Both the position numbers and the translations under genes were made by a program. The notes under the pieces were generated by a model. The model was not told the origin of the DNA. It made no database searches and saw only the letters and a list, made by a program, of their open reading frames with translations. Of a stretch of DNA of 64,000 nucleotides, positions 49,054-57,139 are shown piece by piece; within the stretch, counting starts at the first letter, position 1, and every line of letters begins with the position of its first letter. The stretch covers positions 83,221-147,220 of the forward strand of contig CADAUA010000005.1 of the NCBI GenBank assembly GCA_902791035.1, given 5' to 3'. The stretch is from an uncultured Coriobacteriaceae bacterium (GTDB taxonomy: Bacteria; Actinomycetota; Coriobacteriia; Coriobacteriales; Atopobiaceae).

Positions 49054-50778
49054 ATGGACGCAAGTGTTGAGGCCACCGTCAAGCTCTGGGCCGAGAACGT
49101 CACCGACCCGGACCTCAAGGCCGAGCTCGAGGAGCTCATGAAGCCCGGCAACGAGGAGCAGCTCAACGACGCCTTCTACCGCAACCTGGAGTTCGGCACG
49201 GCCGGCCTGCGCGGCACGCTGGGTGTGGGCACCAACCGCATGAACGTCTACGTGGTGGCCCAGGCCACCCAGGGCGTGGCCAACTACCTCAACGCCCACT
49301 ACGACCACCCCACGCTGGCCCTGGCCCGCGACTCCCGCCTCAAGGGCGAGGACTTCCAGAAGGTGGCCGCCGGCGTCCTGGCCGCCAACGGCGTGCACGT
49401 GTACGTGTACCCGCGCATCGAGCCCGTCCCCACCCTGTCCTTCGCGGTGCGCTACCTGCACACCTCCGCGGGCATCGTCCTCACGGCCTCCCACAACCCC
49501 GCCCAGTACAACGGATACAAGGTCTACAACGACAACGGCGGCCAGATCGCCAACGAGGCCGCTGACGAGATCTCTGCCTCCATCGCCCAGACGCCCGTCT
49601 TCGGCGGCGTCAAGATGATGGACTTCGACGAGGGCCTCAAGCAGGGCCTGATCGAGTGGACGCCCGAGGAGGTCCTGGACTCCTTCATCGAGAACGTCAA
49701 GAAGGTCTCCGTCCCCGGCTTCAAGGCCCCCGAGGGCTACAAGGTCGTCTACACCCCGCTCAACGGCACCGGCATGGAGTGCGTGACCCGCATCCTCAAG
49801 GAGATCGGCGTCAACGACGTGGAGGTCGTGCCCGAGCAGAAGGACCCGGACGGCAACTTCCCCACCTGCAAGTACCCCAACCCCGAGTTCCGCGCCGCCC
49901 TCGAGCTCGCCCTCAAGCTGGCCGACGAGGTCAAGCCCAACCTCGTGGTCGCCACCGACCCCGATGCCGACCGCATGGGCACCGCCATCCCGCACAACGG
50001 CGAGTACGTCCTTCTCTCCGGCAACGAGATGGGCGTCCTCCTCATGGACTGGCTCATCAAGATGGCCGAGCAGCGCGGCGAGGACCCCAAGACCAAGGTG
50101 GCCGTCTCCACGATCGTCTCGTCCGTGATGCCCGACGCCCTGGCGCGTGACCACGGCTTCGAGATGCGCCGCGTGCTCACCGGCTTCAAGTACATTGGCG
50201 ACCAGATCGACCAGCTCAAGGACGAGGGCGAGGAGGACCGCTACCTCATGGGCTTCGAGGAGTCCTACGGCTACCTCGTGGGCACCCACGCTCGCGACAA
50301 GGACGCCATCGTGGCCGTCGAGATGTGCGTCGAGATGGCTGCCTACTACGCCGAGAAGGGCATGGACCTCTACGAGGCCATGGAGGAGCTGTACAAGAAG
50401 TACGGCTACTACCTCAACGGCACCGTGAACGCCCAGTTCCCGGGTGCCGCCGGCGCCGAGCGCATGAAGGAGATCATGGACGGCCTGCGCGCGAAGCCGC
50501 TGACCGAGATCGCCGGATACAAGGTCACCGGCATGACCGACTTCGCCACCGGTCCCGAGATGCCGCGCGTCTCCGGCCTGCAGAAGGAGGCCCCGCAGAA
50601 CCTGCCGCCCGCGAATGTGATCGAGTACCGTCTGGAGGACGACAACAAGGTCATCTTCCGTCCGTCCGGCACCGAGCCCAAGGTCAAGGCCTACCTCTTT
50701 GCCAAGGGTGCCACGCGCGCCGACGCCGAGGCCGTGCGCGCCAAGCTCCAGGAGGCCGCCGAGGGCATCCTCAAGTAG
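49054..50778 (+). CDS. Phosphoglucomutase/phosphomannomutase family enzyme
   Basis: A 574-residue alpha-D-phosphohexomutase. The phosphoserine is S146 in TASHNP, the metal loop is DPDADRMG, sugar specificity GFEESYG, and the phosphate-binding RPSGTEPK at the C-terminus. The length and motif spacing fit the PgcA/PGM2-like group, which interconverts glucose 1- and 6-phosphate (or ribose/mannose analogues). It links glycolysis to cell-wall and storage polysaccharides. ATG 49054 is preceded by the weak site CAGGGGG. A strong terminator follows. Confidence 0.92.
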   Translation: MDASVEATVKLWAENVTDPDLKAELEELMKPGNEEQLNDAFYRNLEFGTAGLRGTLGVGTNRMNVYVVAQATQGVANYLNAHYDHPTLALARDSRLKGEDFQKVAAGVLAANGVHVYVYPRIEPVPTLSFAVRYLHTSAGIVLTASHNPAQYNGYKVYNDNGGQIANEAADEISASIAQTPVFGGVKMMDFDEGLKQGLIEWTPEEVLDSFIENVKKVSVPGFKAPEGYKVVYTPLNGTGMECVTRILKEIGVNDVEVVPEQKDPDGNFPTCKYPNPEFRAALELALKLADEVKPNLVVATDPDADRMGTAIPHNGEYVLLSGNEMGVLLMDWLIKMAEQRGEDPKTKVAVSTIVSSVMPDALARDHGFEMRRVLTGFKYIGDQIDQLKDEGEEDRYLMGFEESYGYLVGTHARDKDAIVAVEMCVEMAAYYAEKGMDLYEAMEELYKKYGYYLNGTVNAQFPGAAGAERMKEIMDGLRAKPLTEIAGYKVTGMTDFATGPEMPRVSGLQKEAPQNLPPANVIEYRLEDDNKVIFRPSGTEPKVKAYLFAKGATRADAEAVRAKLQEAAEGILK

Positions 50779-50801
50779 TCGTCACCGCAAGCAAGTGAGA
50801 A

Positions 50802-50836
50802 GGGCCCCGCACCAGCTCAGGTGCGGGGCCCTCTGT
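50802..50836 (+). terminator. Terminator after phosphoglucomutase
   Basis: Perfect 12-bp stem GGGCCCCGCACC (50802-50813) with its complement at 50820-50831, 6-nt loop, followed by TCTGTTGT. Confidence 0.75.
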
Positions 50837-50840
50837 TGTG

Positions 50841-50871
50841 CGGGCACTAGGGGGTACTCCCCTGCTGCCCG
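50841..50871. repeat. GGGCACTAG-type dispersed palindrome, copy 3
   Basis: CGGGC (50841-50845) and GCCCG (50867-50871) flank an inner AGGGG-GTA-CTCCCCT dyad. It shares layout and the word GGGCACTAGGG with copies at 13977 and 38139. It lies between the phosphoglucomutase terminator and the stop of the convergent peptidase-like gene. Confidence 0.65.
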
Positions 50872-50874
50872 GTC

Positions 50875-52050
50875 CTACTCGGTCGTGGTCGTGGTCGCCG
50901 TGCTGCTTGCGCTGTCGTCCGCCTCCTCGGGCTGGGTGCCTTCCTTCACGGCATAGAAGGTGTCGCAGGCGCTGGCGATGGTGGCCGAGGACCACTGGTG
51001 GGTGGCGGCGCTGGGGTCCGTGGGGTCGAAGACCTGCACGGTGCCGTTCTCGTTCTCGGTGTAGGCAACCACCCAGTGGGCCGCCGAGTCGTCGCCCAGG
51101 GTGCCGGCCTTGGCCTCCACGAGGAGGTAGGTCCCCGCGTCGAGCACGGAGGTCACGTTGGAGTCGGACGAGGTGTAGTCCTGGACCTCGAGCCCCAGGT
51201 CGGTCAGCTTCTGGGCCACGAAGTCGGGGGAGAGGTGCGACTCGCCGCCGTTGAAGCCGCCGCTCGCGGCCATCTGGGCTATGGTCGCCGGCGTCTGGTC
51301 GGCCCTGCCGGTAAGGCCCATGTAGGCCATGGCCACGGCCGTGGGCCCGGAGCCCGTGACGGCCAGCGGGTGCCCGTCGTAGTCCACGCCACCCCAGCGG
51401 GAGTCCCAGCAGTAGAGCTCGGGGATCCTGCCCTTGGTCACGGAGTCGCCGTAGTCCTGGGCGGCCTTATCGGAGTCTGGGTAGGATGCCACGAAGTCGA
51501 TGGCGTCCGGCTGGGCCACGGCAAGGTCGATGAGGGTGGTGTCGGGGTAGCGGCTGGCGTTCTGCGCTATCCAGGCGAACTTCTCGTTGCGGTCCAGGGT
51601 GGGGGAGAACTTGTTCGTCACGTCATCGGAGACGTCCGCCGACACGCGGGCGTCCAGCTGGTTGACCTTCTCCTCCTCCTTCTGGGTGGAGCAGGAGCTC
51701 ACGCAGCTGCTCACGAGGAAGACGGCCACGACCACGAGGACCACGATGGCCACGAGCAGGACGATCGCGCGCGGCTCCAAGCGGCGCAGGCGCTGCGAGA
51801 AGGTCTGCGGGCGTGCGCCGAGGTTGAGCTCGCGCACCTGGTTGGTGCGGCGGGGCCGGCTGGCGCTGTTGGAACGGCCGCGGGACCCGTTGCGTCCCTG
51901 CTGGGGGCGTTGGCCTCGGCCCGCGCCCGACGTGCGCGACCTCTGGCTGCCGGAGTATCCGGCGGAGCGGGACCTGCCGTCAGCGCGGCGGTCGTTTCCT
52001 TGGCGCGGCACGTCCGACCGCGTGCGTCGGTAGGGGTCGTCGTATGGCAT
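50875..52050 (-). CDS. C39-like membrane protein with Cys-to-Ser substitution
   Basis: A 391-residue protein: basic, Arg/Ser-rich cytoplasmic N-terminus, one membrane helix (IVLLVAIVVLVVVAVFLV, about residues 95-112) and an extracellular Peptidase_C39_2-like domain from about residue 215. The domain starts CWDSRWGGVDYDG, as the family's WDPRWG, and the expected SGCGPT active site reads TGSGPT, with Ser234 in place of Cys. The His (H325 in HWVVAY) and the following DPTD are kept. It is therefore probably a non-peptidase or altered hydrolase that binds wall peptides; a sequencing error is possible. The start at 52050 has GGAGGACTC upstream. Confidence 0.78.
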   Translation of the reverse strand: MPYDDPYRRTRSDVPRQGNDRRADGRSRSAGYSGSQRSRTSGAGRGQRPQQGRNGSRGRSNSASRPRRTNQVRELNLGARPQTFSQRLRRLEPRAIVLLVAIVVLVVVAVFLVSSCVSSCSTQKEEEKVNQLDARVSADVSDDVTNKFSPTLDRNEKFAWIAQNASRYPDTTLIDLAVAQPDAIDFVASYPDSDKAAQDYGDSVTKGRIPELYCWDSRWGGVDYDGHPLAVTGSGPTAVAMAYMGLTGRADQTPATIAQMAASGGFNGGESHLSPDFVAQKLTDLGLEVQDYTSSDSNVTSVLDAGTYLLVEAKAGTLGDDSAAHWVVAYTENENGTVQVFDPTDPSAATHQWSSATIASACDTFYAVKEGTQPEEADDSASSTATTTTTE

Positions 52051-52240
52051 GAGTCCTCCGGAGTTCGCAGTGTTGCCGACCTGTGGCGCCGCATGACGCG
52101 CCCAGGGTGCGGTTGAATCAGAGCATACAACCAAAGCGCGTGCGTCTGGGCCTTGGATACGTCAGCGTGTGATATGCGACCGCTCAGGCCGCGGATTGTG
52201 AACGATTGGGGTTGCGAGTCCACACGCTTCCTCCGCAATG

Positions 52241-52246
52241 TATAAT
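52241..52246 (+). promoter_or_regulatory. Candidate -10 element of argR
   Basis: TATAAT at 52241-52246, 65 bp before the GTG start, in a locally AT-rich patch. The best upstream TTGCGA is too far (23 bp) to be a convincing -35. Confidence 0.45.
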
Positions 52247-52310
52247 CTATCGCCCATATACAGGTGGCTGAGTACGGCGAGGTCACGTCCGGTGTCGCGA
52301 GGGGGAAGTC

Positions 52311-52742
52311 GTGAAGCGCAGGAACGGCAGGCAGGATGCCATCCGGGAGATAGTACGCAGCTCCTCGGTGCGCACGCAGCGGGCTCTGGTGGACGAGCTG
52401 CAGGCACGGGGCTTCGCCTGCACGCAGGCCACCGTCTCGCGCGACATCGCCGATATGGGTCTCCGCAAGCTCCCGGAGGGCATCTACGTGCTCGCCGAGG
52501 ATCTGCACCTGCAACGCATGCTGTCTGAGTTCGTGGTGGACGTCCTGCGCGCCCAGAACCTCGTGGTGGTCAAGTGCCAGCCGGGCACGGCCTCGGGCGT
52601 GGCGGCCGCCATCGACGACGCGGGCCTCGCACACACCCTGGGATCGGTGGCCGGGAACGACACGGTGCTCGTGATCGTGGAGGACGAGGAGTGCGCCGAG
52701 GGCCTGCAGGCGCTCATCAGCAAGCTGGGCAACACGCGCTGA
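52311..52742 (+). CDS. argR: Arginine repressor
   Basis: A 143-residue ArgR. The N-terminal winged helix has RTQRALVDELQARGF and TQATVSRDIADMGLRK (about residues 23-55), and the C-terminal oligomerisation and arginine-binding domain has GTASGVAAAIDDA and GNDTVLVIV. It controls arginine synthesis or catabolism genes, none of which is nearby, so it must act at distant operators. GTG 52311 follows GAGGGGGA. Confidence 0.92.
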   Translation: MKRRNGRQDAIREIVRSSSVRTQRALVDELQARGFACTQATVSRDIADMGLRKLPEGIYVLAEDLHLQRMLSEFVVDVLRAQNLVVVKCQPGTASGVAAAIDDAGLAHTLGSVAGNDTVLVIVEDEECAEGLQALISKLGNTR

Positions 52743-52888
52743 CAAGGACCGGCCGGTGGCTCTGGGCCGGCGGGTTGGCCCCTCGGACCGGCTCTGGCCT
52801 TGGGCCCTGGACCCTGGCCTTGGAAGGGTTCCGGTGGCGCAGACCCTGACAGAGAGGGTTCCGACAGAGAGGGTTCCGGCAAACAAGG

Positions 52889-52919
52889 GAGGGCCCCACG
52901 TCCAAGGCGTGGGGCTCTC
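52889..52919. terminator. Bidirectional terminator between argR and the PBP gene
   Basis: GAGGGCCCCACG (52889-52900) pairs with CGTGGGGCTCTC (52908-52919) with one G-T pair. The genes on both sides converge. Just upstream, GACAGAGAGGGTTCC occurs twice in a row (about 52848-52877). Confidence 0.6.
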
Positions 52920-52952
52920 CTCGTCATGCTGTGGGGGCTTGTTCCTGAGGGC

Positions 52953-55184
52953 CTATTCCGTGGCGGCCGCCTCGCCGCCGGCACCGGTGCCACCGCCCGT
53001 GCCACCGCCTGCGCCGGTCCCGCCGCCGGTGGCAGTGCCACCTCCGGTGCCGGTTCCGCCGCCGCCGGTGCTCGCGCCGCCGCCGGTGCCGGTCCCGCCG
53101 CCCGTACCCGTTCCGGTCCCGGTGCCCGTGGTCGAACCGCCGGCCGAGGTGCCCGTGCCGGTACCGTTACCGGTCGTGGTGGTCGTGCTGGTGGTAGAGG
53201 TGGAGCGGGTGTTCTCGCTCACGGAGGTCACGACCTCATAGGTCTTGGAGGTGCCAGGGAAGTCCCAGGAGTCGTTGGACTTGTATGCCACCGTCTCCTT
53301 GGTGGTGGGGAAGGAGCCAGCCTCCATGTTTGCGCAGACCTTGTTCATGAAGTCGGTCCAGATGAACTGGCAGGTGTTCTGCGTGGAGCCTTCCACGCCG
53401 CCACGGATGGTCACCATCGTGTTGGACTTGTTTGGGTAGCCGGTCCAGACCACGGTGGTGAGCTGCGGGGTGTAGGCGCAGATCCAGAGGTTCTCGGCGT
53501 TGTCGGAGGTGCCGGTCTTGCCCGCCACGGGCTGCTTGCCGGTGAAGTAGGACCGGATGGTGCTGCCGGTGCCGCTGGTGATGACGCCCTTGAGCACGTC
53601 CGTCACGGCCTCGGCCACCGCCGCGGAGACCGCCTGCGTGGGGTTGTCCTGGTGCTCGTAGACCACGTTGCCGTTGCGGTCCTCGATGCGGGTGATCACC
53701 ACGGGGTCGCGGTGCACGCCGCTGGAGGCCAGGGTGGAGTAGGCCTCGCACATCTCGATGGGGGCCACGTTGACGGCACCCAGGGTGATGGAGGGATAGG
53801 CGTCCAGGTGGGAGTCGATGCCCAGGGCGTGTGCCATGTCTACGATCTTCTGGGCGCCGATGGCTACGGCCACCTGGGCGTAGGCGGTGTTGGACGAGAT
53901 CCACGTGGCGCTCTCCAGGGAGCGGATGCCGTAGTTGTGGTTCTCGAAGTTCTGCACCAGCCAGGTGGGGGTCACCTGCATGGGCGAGGTGCAGTTGAGG
54001 GTCACGTTGGGGTTCATTCCCTCGTTGATGGCGGCCGCGAGGGTGATGGTCTTGAAGGACGAGCCCGTCTGCACCTGGGCCTGGGTGGCCAGGTTGAATT
54101 GGCTCGTGTTGTAGTCGCGGCCGCCCACCATGGCGCGCACGTAGCCGTTGGAGTTGTCTATGCACACGAGCGCGGAGGAGAGCTCGCCGTTCTGGAAGGA
54201 GTCCAGGCGCGAGGCCACGGCGTCCTCGGCCGCCTTCTGGTACTCGGGGTCGAGGGTGGTGTAGACCTTGAGCCCGCCCTGGAGCACCGTGTCGGAGTCG
54301 AAGTCCTGCAGGAGCAGGCTCTTCACGTAGTCCGTGAAGTAGGGATAGTCGCCCACGGGGTCGGTGAGCTGGCCGGGGTTGAGCTGGAGCTCCTCGGCCT
54401 GGGCCGCGTCGTGCTCTTCCTGGGAGATGTCGCCTGCGGAGAGCATGCGGTCGAGGACGACGTTGCGCCTCTTCACGGCGGCGTCGGGGTTGACGGTGGG
54501 GTCGTAGTAGGTGGGGGAGTTGGGCAGGCCGATGAGGAGGGCGGCCTCGGCCAGGGTGAGCTCGTTGGCGTGCTTGTTGAAGTAGGTGATGCTGGCGGCC
54601 TCGATGCCGTAGGCGCCGTTGCCGTAGTAGATCGTGTTGAGGTACATGTTGAGGATCTGGTTCTTGGAGAACTCCTTCTCCATCTGGATCGCGATGTAGG
54701 CCTCGCGGACCTTGCGCTTGAGGGTGCGGTCGAACTGCTCGTCGGAGAGGACGGTGTTCCTCACCAGCTGCTGGGTGATGGTGGAGGCGCCCTCGGAGCC
54801 GCCGGCGAGCTGGACCACCACGGCACGGGCGATGCCCTGCGGGTCCACGCCGTTGTGGGTGTAGAAGCGGATGTCCTCGGTGTCCACGGTGCCCTTGACC
54901 ACGTACTCCGAGATGTCGGAGAGGTCCACGGAGCGGCGCTTCTGGAGGTAGAAGTCCACGATCTTGTTGCCGTCGGCGTCGTAGACCTTGGTGGGCTCGG
55001 CCACCAGGTAGGAGTCTGCCGACTGGTAGTCCGGCAGGTCCTGGAGCCAGGACTCCACGAGCGCCCCCACCGAGAGGGAGACCGCCACGATGAACAGCGT
55101 TATGAAGCCGAACACGCCGGCTATGCCGAAGCCGATGACGTGCGTGCGGGAATGCTTGTGAGCCCTGCGGGTTCTGATGCCCAT
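52953..55184 (-). CDS. Class A penicillin-binding protein
   Basis: A 743-residue bifunctional peptidoglycan synthase. It has a membrane anchor (about residues 16-40), a glycosyltransferase domain with EDIRFYTHNGVD and GASTITQQLVRNT, and a transpeptidase domain with TGSSFKT (Ser-x-x-Lys), SSN and KTGTS. The last 85 residues are a Thr run followed by Gly/Thr repeats, probably a flexible wall-embedded tail. It polymerises and cross-links glycan strands. Tyr replaces the more usual residue before His in the glycosyltransferase motif, which is tolerated. The ATG at 55184 has AAGGAGGGC upstream. Confidence 0.93.
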   Translation of the reverse strand: MGIRTRRAHKHSRTHVIGFGIAGVFGFITLFIVAVSLSVGALVESWLQDLPDYQSADSYLVAEPTKVYDADGNKIVDFYLQKRRSVDLSDISEYVVKGTVDTEDIRFYTHNGVDPQGIARAVVVQLAGGSEGASTITQQLVRNTVLSDEQFDRTLKRKVREAYIAIQMEKEFSKNQILNMYLNTIYYGNGAYGIEAASITYFNKHANELTLAEAALLIGLPNSPTYYDPTVNPDAAVKRRNVVLDRMLSAGDISQEEHDAAQAEELQLNPGQLTDPVGDYPYFTDYVKSLLLQDFDSDTVLQGGLKVYTTLDPEYQKAAEDAVASRLDSFQNGELSSALVCIDNSNGYVRAMVGGRDYNTSQFNLATQAQVQTGSSFKTITLAAAINEGMNPNVTLNCTSPMQVTPTWLVQNFENHNYGIRSLESATWISSNTAYAQVAVAIGAQKIVDMAHALGIDSHLDAYPSITLGAVNVAPIEMCEAYSTLASSGVHRDPVVITRIEDRNGNVVYEHQDNPTQAVSAAVAEAVTDVLKGVITSGTGSTIRSYFTGKQPVAGKTGTSDNAENLWICAYTPQLTTVVWTGYPNKSNTMVTIRGGVEGSTQNTCQFIWTDFMNKVCANMEAGSFPTTKETVAYKSNDSWDFPGTSKTYEVVTSVSENTRSTSTTSTTTTTGNGTGTGTSAGGSTTGTGTGTGTGGGTGTGGGASTGGGGTGTGGGTATGGGTGAGGGTGGGTGAGGEAAATE

Positions 55185-55286
55185 GTGCCCTCCTTGCCAT
55201 AAGTGGCACCAGTATAGATGGACTGGGCGGAAACCGCCCGACGGGCCGCTCGGGGGCACTGGGTCAACACATCGGGTTCGCCCCGC

Positions 55287-55311
55287 GCCAAAAGTGTCTG
55301 ACACTTTCGGC
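55287..55311. repeat. CAAAAGTG-type palindrome, diverged copy 3
   Basis: GCC-A-AAAGTGTC and GACACTTT-C-GGC pair around a single T, with one A-C mismatch. It shares the AAAGTG/CACTTT core with copies at 3765 and 10658. It lies between the divergent PBP and tyrS genes, so here it is in a promoter region rather than after a gene. Confidence 0.6.
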
Positions 55312-55375
55312 ACACCCGCGCGTGCTATCCTCTCTCTCACTTATGTACGCACGACGAATCCTGGAGGGCGGAGTT

Positions 55376-56593
55376 TTGCTGCCAGTCGAAGAGCAGATGA
55401 AGGTCATCATGTCGGGCACCATGCAGGTGGTTCCCGAAGACGAGCTGAGGAAGAAGCTTGAGCGGGGCGTACCCCTCAACATCAAGCTGGGCGTGGACCC
55501 CACCAGCCCCGACCTGCACCTCGGCCACGCCGTGCCCCTGCGCAAGATGCGCCAGTTCCAGGACCTGGGCCACAACGTCACGCTGATCATAGGCAACGGC
55601 ACGGCCCTCATCGGCGACCCGTCCGGTCGCGACTCCACCCGCCCGCCCCTCACGGAGGAACAGGTTGAGGCCAACGCCAAGACCTACGTGGCCCAGGCCA
55701 TGAAGGTCCTTGACCCCGAGAAGACCAAGATCGTCCACAACGGCGACTGGCTCAAGCCCCTCAACCTGGCCGAGATGCTCAAGCTCATGAGCCAGTTCAA
55801 CGTGGCCCGCATCCTGGAGCGCGAGGACTTCCGCAAGCGCTACGACGCCGGCCAGTCCATCGCCCTGCACGAGTTCATCTACCCCGTGCTGCAGGCCTAT
55901 GACTCCGTGGTCGTAAAGGCCGACGTGGAGATGGGCGGCAACGACCAGATCTTCAACCTCCTGGCCGGCCGCGACCTCATGCGCGCCATGGGCATGGAGC
56001 CCCAGGTGGCGCTCACGATGCCGCTCCTCGTGGGCACCGATGGCGTGAAGAAGATGTCCAAGAGCTACAAGAACTACGTGGGTCTGACCGACGAGCCCAC
56101 CGACATGTACGGCAAGGTCATGAGCCTGACCGACGAGCTCGTGCCCATGTACTACCGCCTGTGCTCCACCTGCCCGCTCGAGGAGGTCGACGAGATCGAC
56201 CGGGCCTATAAGGACGGCACTGCCGACCCCTACGCCCTCAAGCGCGCCCTGGCCCGCAACATCGTGGACCTCTACCACGGCGCTGGCGCGGGCGACAAGG
56301 CCCAGGCCGACTGGGACGGCACCTTCAAGAAGAACCAGGCCCCCGAGGACACGCCGGAGTTCCCGCTCTCGGTCGTGCAGGTGAATGACGAGGGCAAGGT
56401 CTACCTGGGCAAGCTCCTGGTGGACCTGAAGATCGCCGGCTCGGCTGGCGAGGCGCGCAGGCTCGTGGATGGCGGCGGCGTGAAGATCGACGGCCAGGCC
56501 GTGGCTCCCAAGCAGTACAACGTGGATCCCGCGGTTCTGCGCGAGGGTACCGAGATCCAGGCCGGCAAGCGCCGCTGGGCTAGGCTGGTGTAG
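55376..56593 (+). CDS. tyrS: Tyrosyl-tRNA synthetase
   Basis: A 405-residue class I synthetase. The HIGH motif is HLGH (residues 48-51), the KMSKS motif is at residues 226-230, and a C-terminal S4 RNA-binding domain begins about residue 340 (GKLLVDLKIAGSAGEARRLV, 20 residues). It charges tRNA-Tyr. The motif spacing and DPSGR (around residue 81) fit the bacterial TyrRS type with an HLGH signature. The TTG at 55376 is chosen because TGGAGGG lies 7 nt upstream and the product begins where the family does; an ATG 54 bases earlier lacks such a site. Confidence 0.92.
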   Translation: MLPVEEQMKVIMSGTMQVVPEDELRKKLERGVPLNIKLGVDPTSPDLHLGHAVPLRKMRQFQDLGHNVTLIIGNGTALIGDPSGRDSTRPPLTEEQVEANAKTYVAQAMKVLDPEKTKIVHNGDWLKPLNLAEMLKLMSQFNVARILEREDFRKRYDAGQSIALHEFIYPVLQAYDSVVVKADVEMGGNDQIFNLLAGRDLMRAMGMEPQVALTMPLLVGTDGVKKMSKSYKNYVGLTDEPTDMYGKVMSLTDELVPMYYRLCSTCPLEEVDEIDRAYKDGTADPYALKRALARNIVDLYHGAGAGDKAQADWDGTFKKNQAPEDTPEFPLSVVQVNDEGKVYLGKLLVDLKIAGSAGEARRLVDGGGVKIDGQAVAPKQYNVDPAVLREGTEIQAGKRRWARLV

Positions 56594-57004
56594 GGCGGCC
56601 TGGCTGCTGGCGAAGGTCTGACGGCGGTCTGATGGCCGGCGCCAGGGGCTTTGGACGGTGAGCAAACGGGCTCCCGTGGCGGGCAAATGGGCCTCCGCCG
56701 CGGGAGCCCTTTTGTGGGCCGCAAACGTGCTCCGCTGGCGGGCAAACGTGCGGAACCGCGTAGCTAACGTGCAGGTCCGCGGGGCAAACGTGCAGGTCCG
56801 CGGGGCTAACGTGCAGGTCCGCGGGGCAAAAGGGCTTCCGCCGCGGGTGCCCATTTGTGGGGCGCAAACGTGCTTTACCGCGTAGCTAACGTGCGGAACC
56901 GCGGAGCTAACGTGCGGAACCGCGAGGTCCGCGGAGCTAACGTGCGGAACCGCGAGGTAAACGTATGGGACCGCTGGGCAAACGTGCAGAACTGCCCCGC
57001 GACC
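56594..57004. repeat. Modular 21/38-bp intergenic repeat array, locus 1
   Basis: From 56662 to about 56996 the sequence is built of 21-bp units that begin GCAAACGTGC or GCTAACGTGC and end in a CCGCGGG-like half. Starts are at 56662, 56721, 56742, 56763, 56784, 56805, 56864, 56885, 56906 (30-bp variant), 56936, 56957 and 56978. Two 38-bp variants (56683-56720, 56826-56863) carry an imperfect hairpin of the GGGCTTCCG/CGGGAGCCC type and end in TTTGTGGGC. The same modules occur inverted at 63819-64000. The frame that stays open across this array (ANVQVRG repeats) is a by-product of the unit being 7 codons. It follows tyrS. Confidence 0.9.
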
Positions 57005-57070
57005 CGACCCCGCGTGACACGAGCTCCGACCCCGCGTGACACGAGCTCCGACCCCGCGTGACACGAGCTC
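57005..57070. repeat. Three 22-bp tandem repeats before the U32 gene
   Basis: Three identical 22-bp units (57005-57026, 57027-57048, 57049-57070), each CGACCCCGCGTGACAC followed by GAGCTC, plus a partial fourth. They lie directly after the 21/38-bp array and 70 bp before the U32 gene start, so they may sit at its promoter. Confidence 0.9.
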
Positions 57071-57139
57071 CGACCCCACCGGCACGCCCGATGGCCTATC
57101 ATACGGACGCACTTGTCACCTGCGCCTAAGGAGCGCCGC

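Noticed and set aside
56658..56885. Open frame coding for repeated ANVQVRG heptapeptides
   Set aside because: The repeat unit is 21 bp, so any frame without a stop in one unit stays open. No ribosome-binding site or family resemblance supports a gene.
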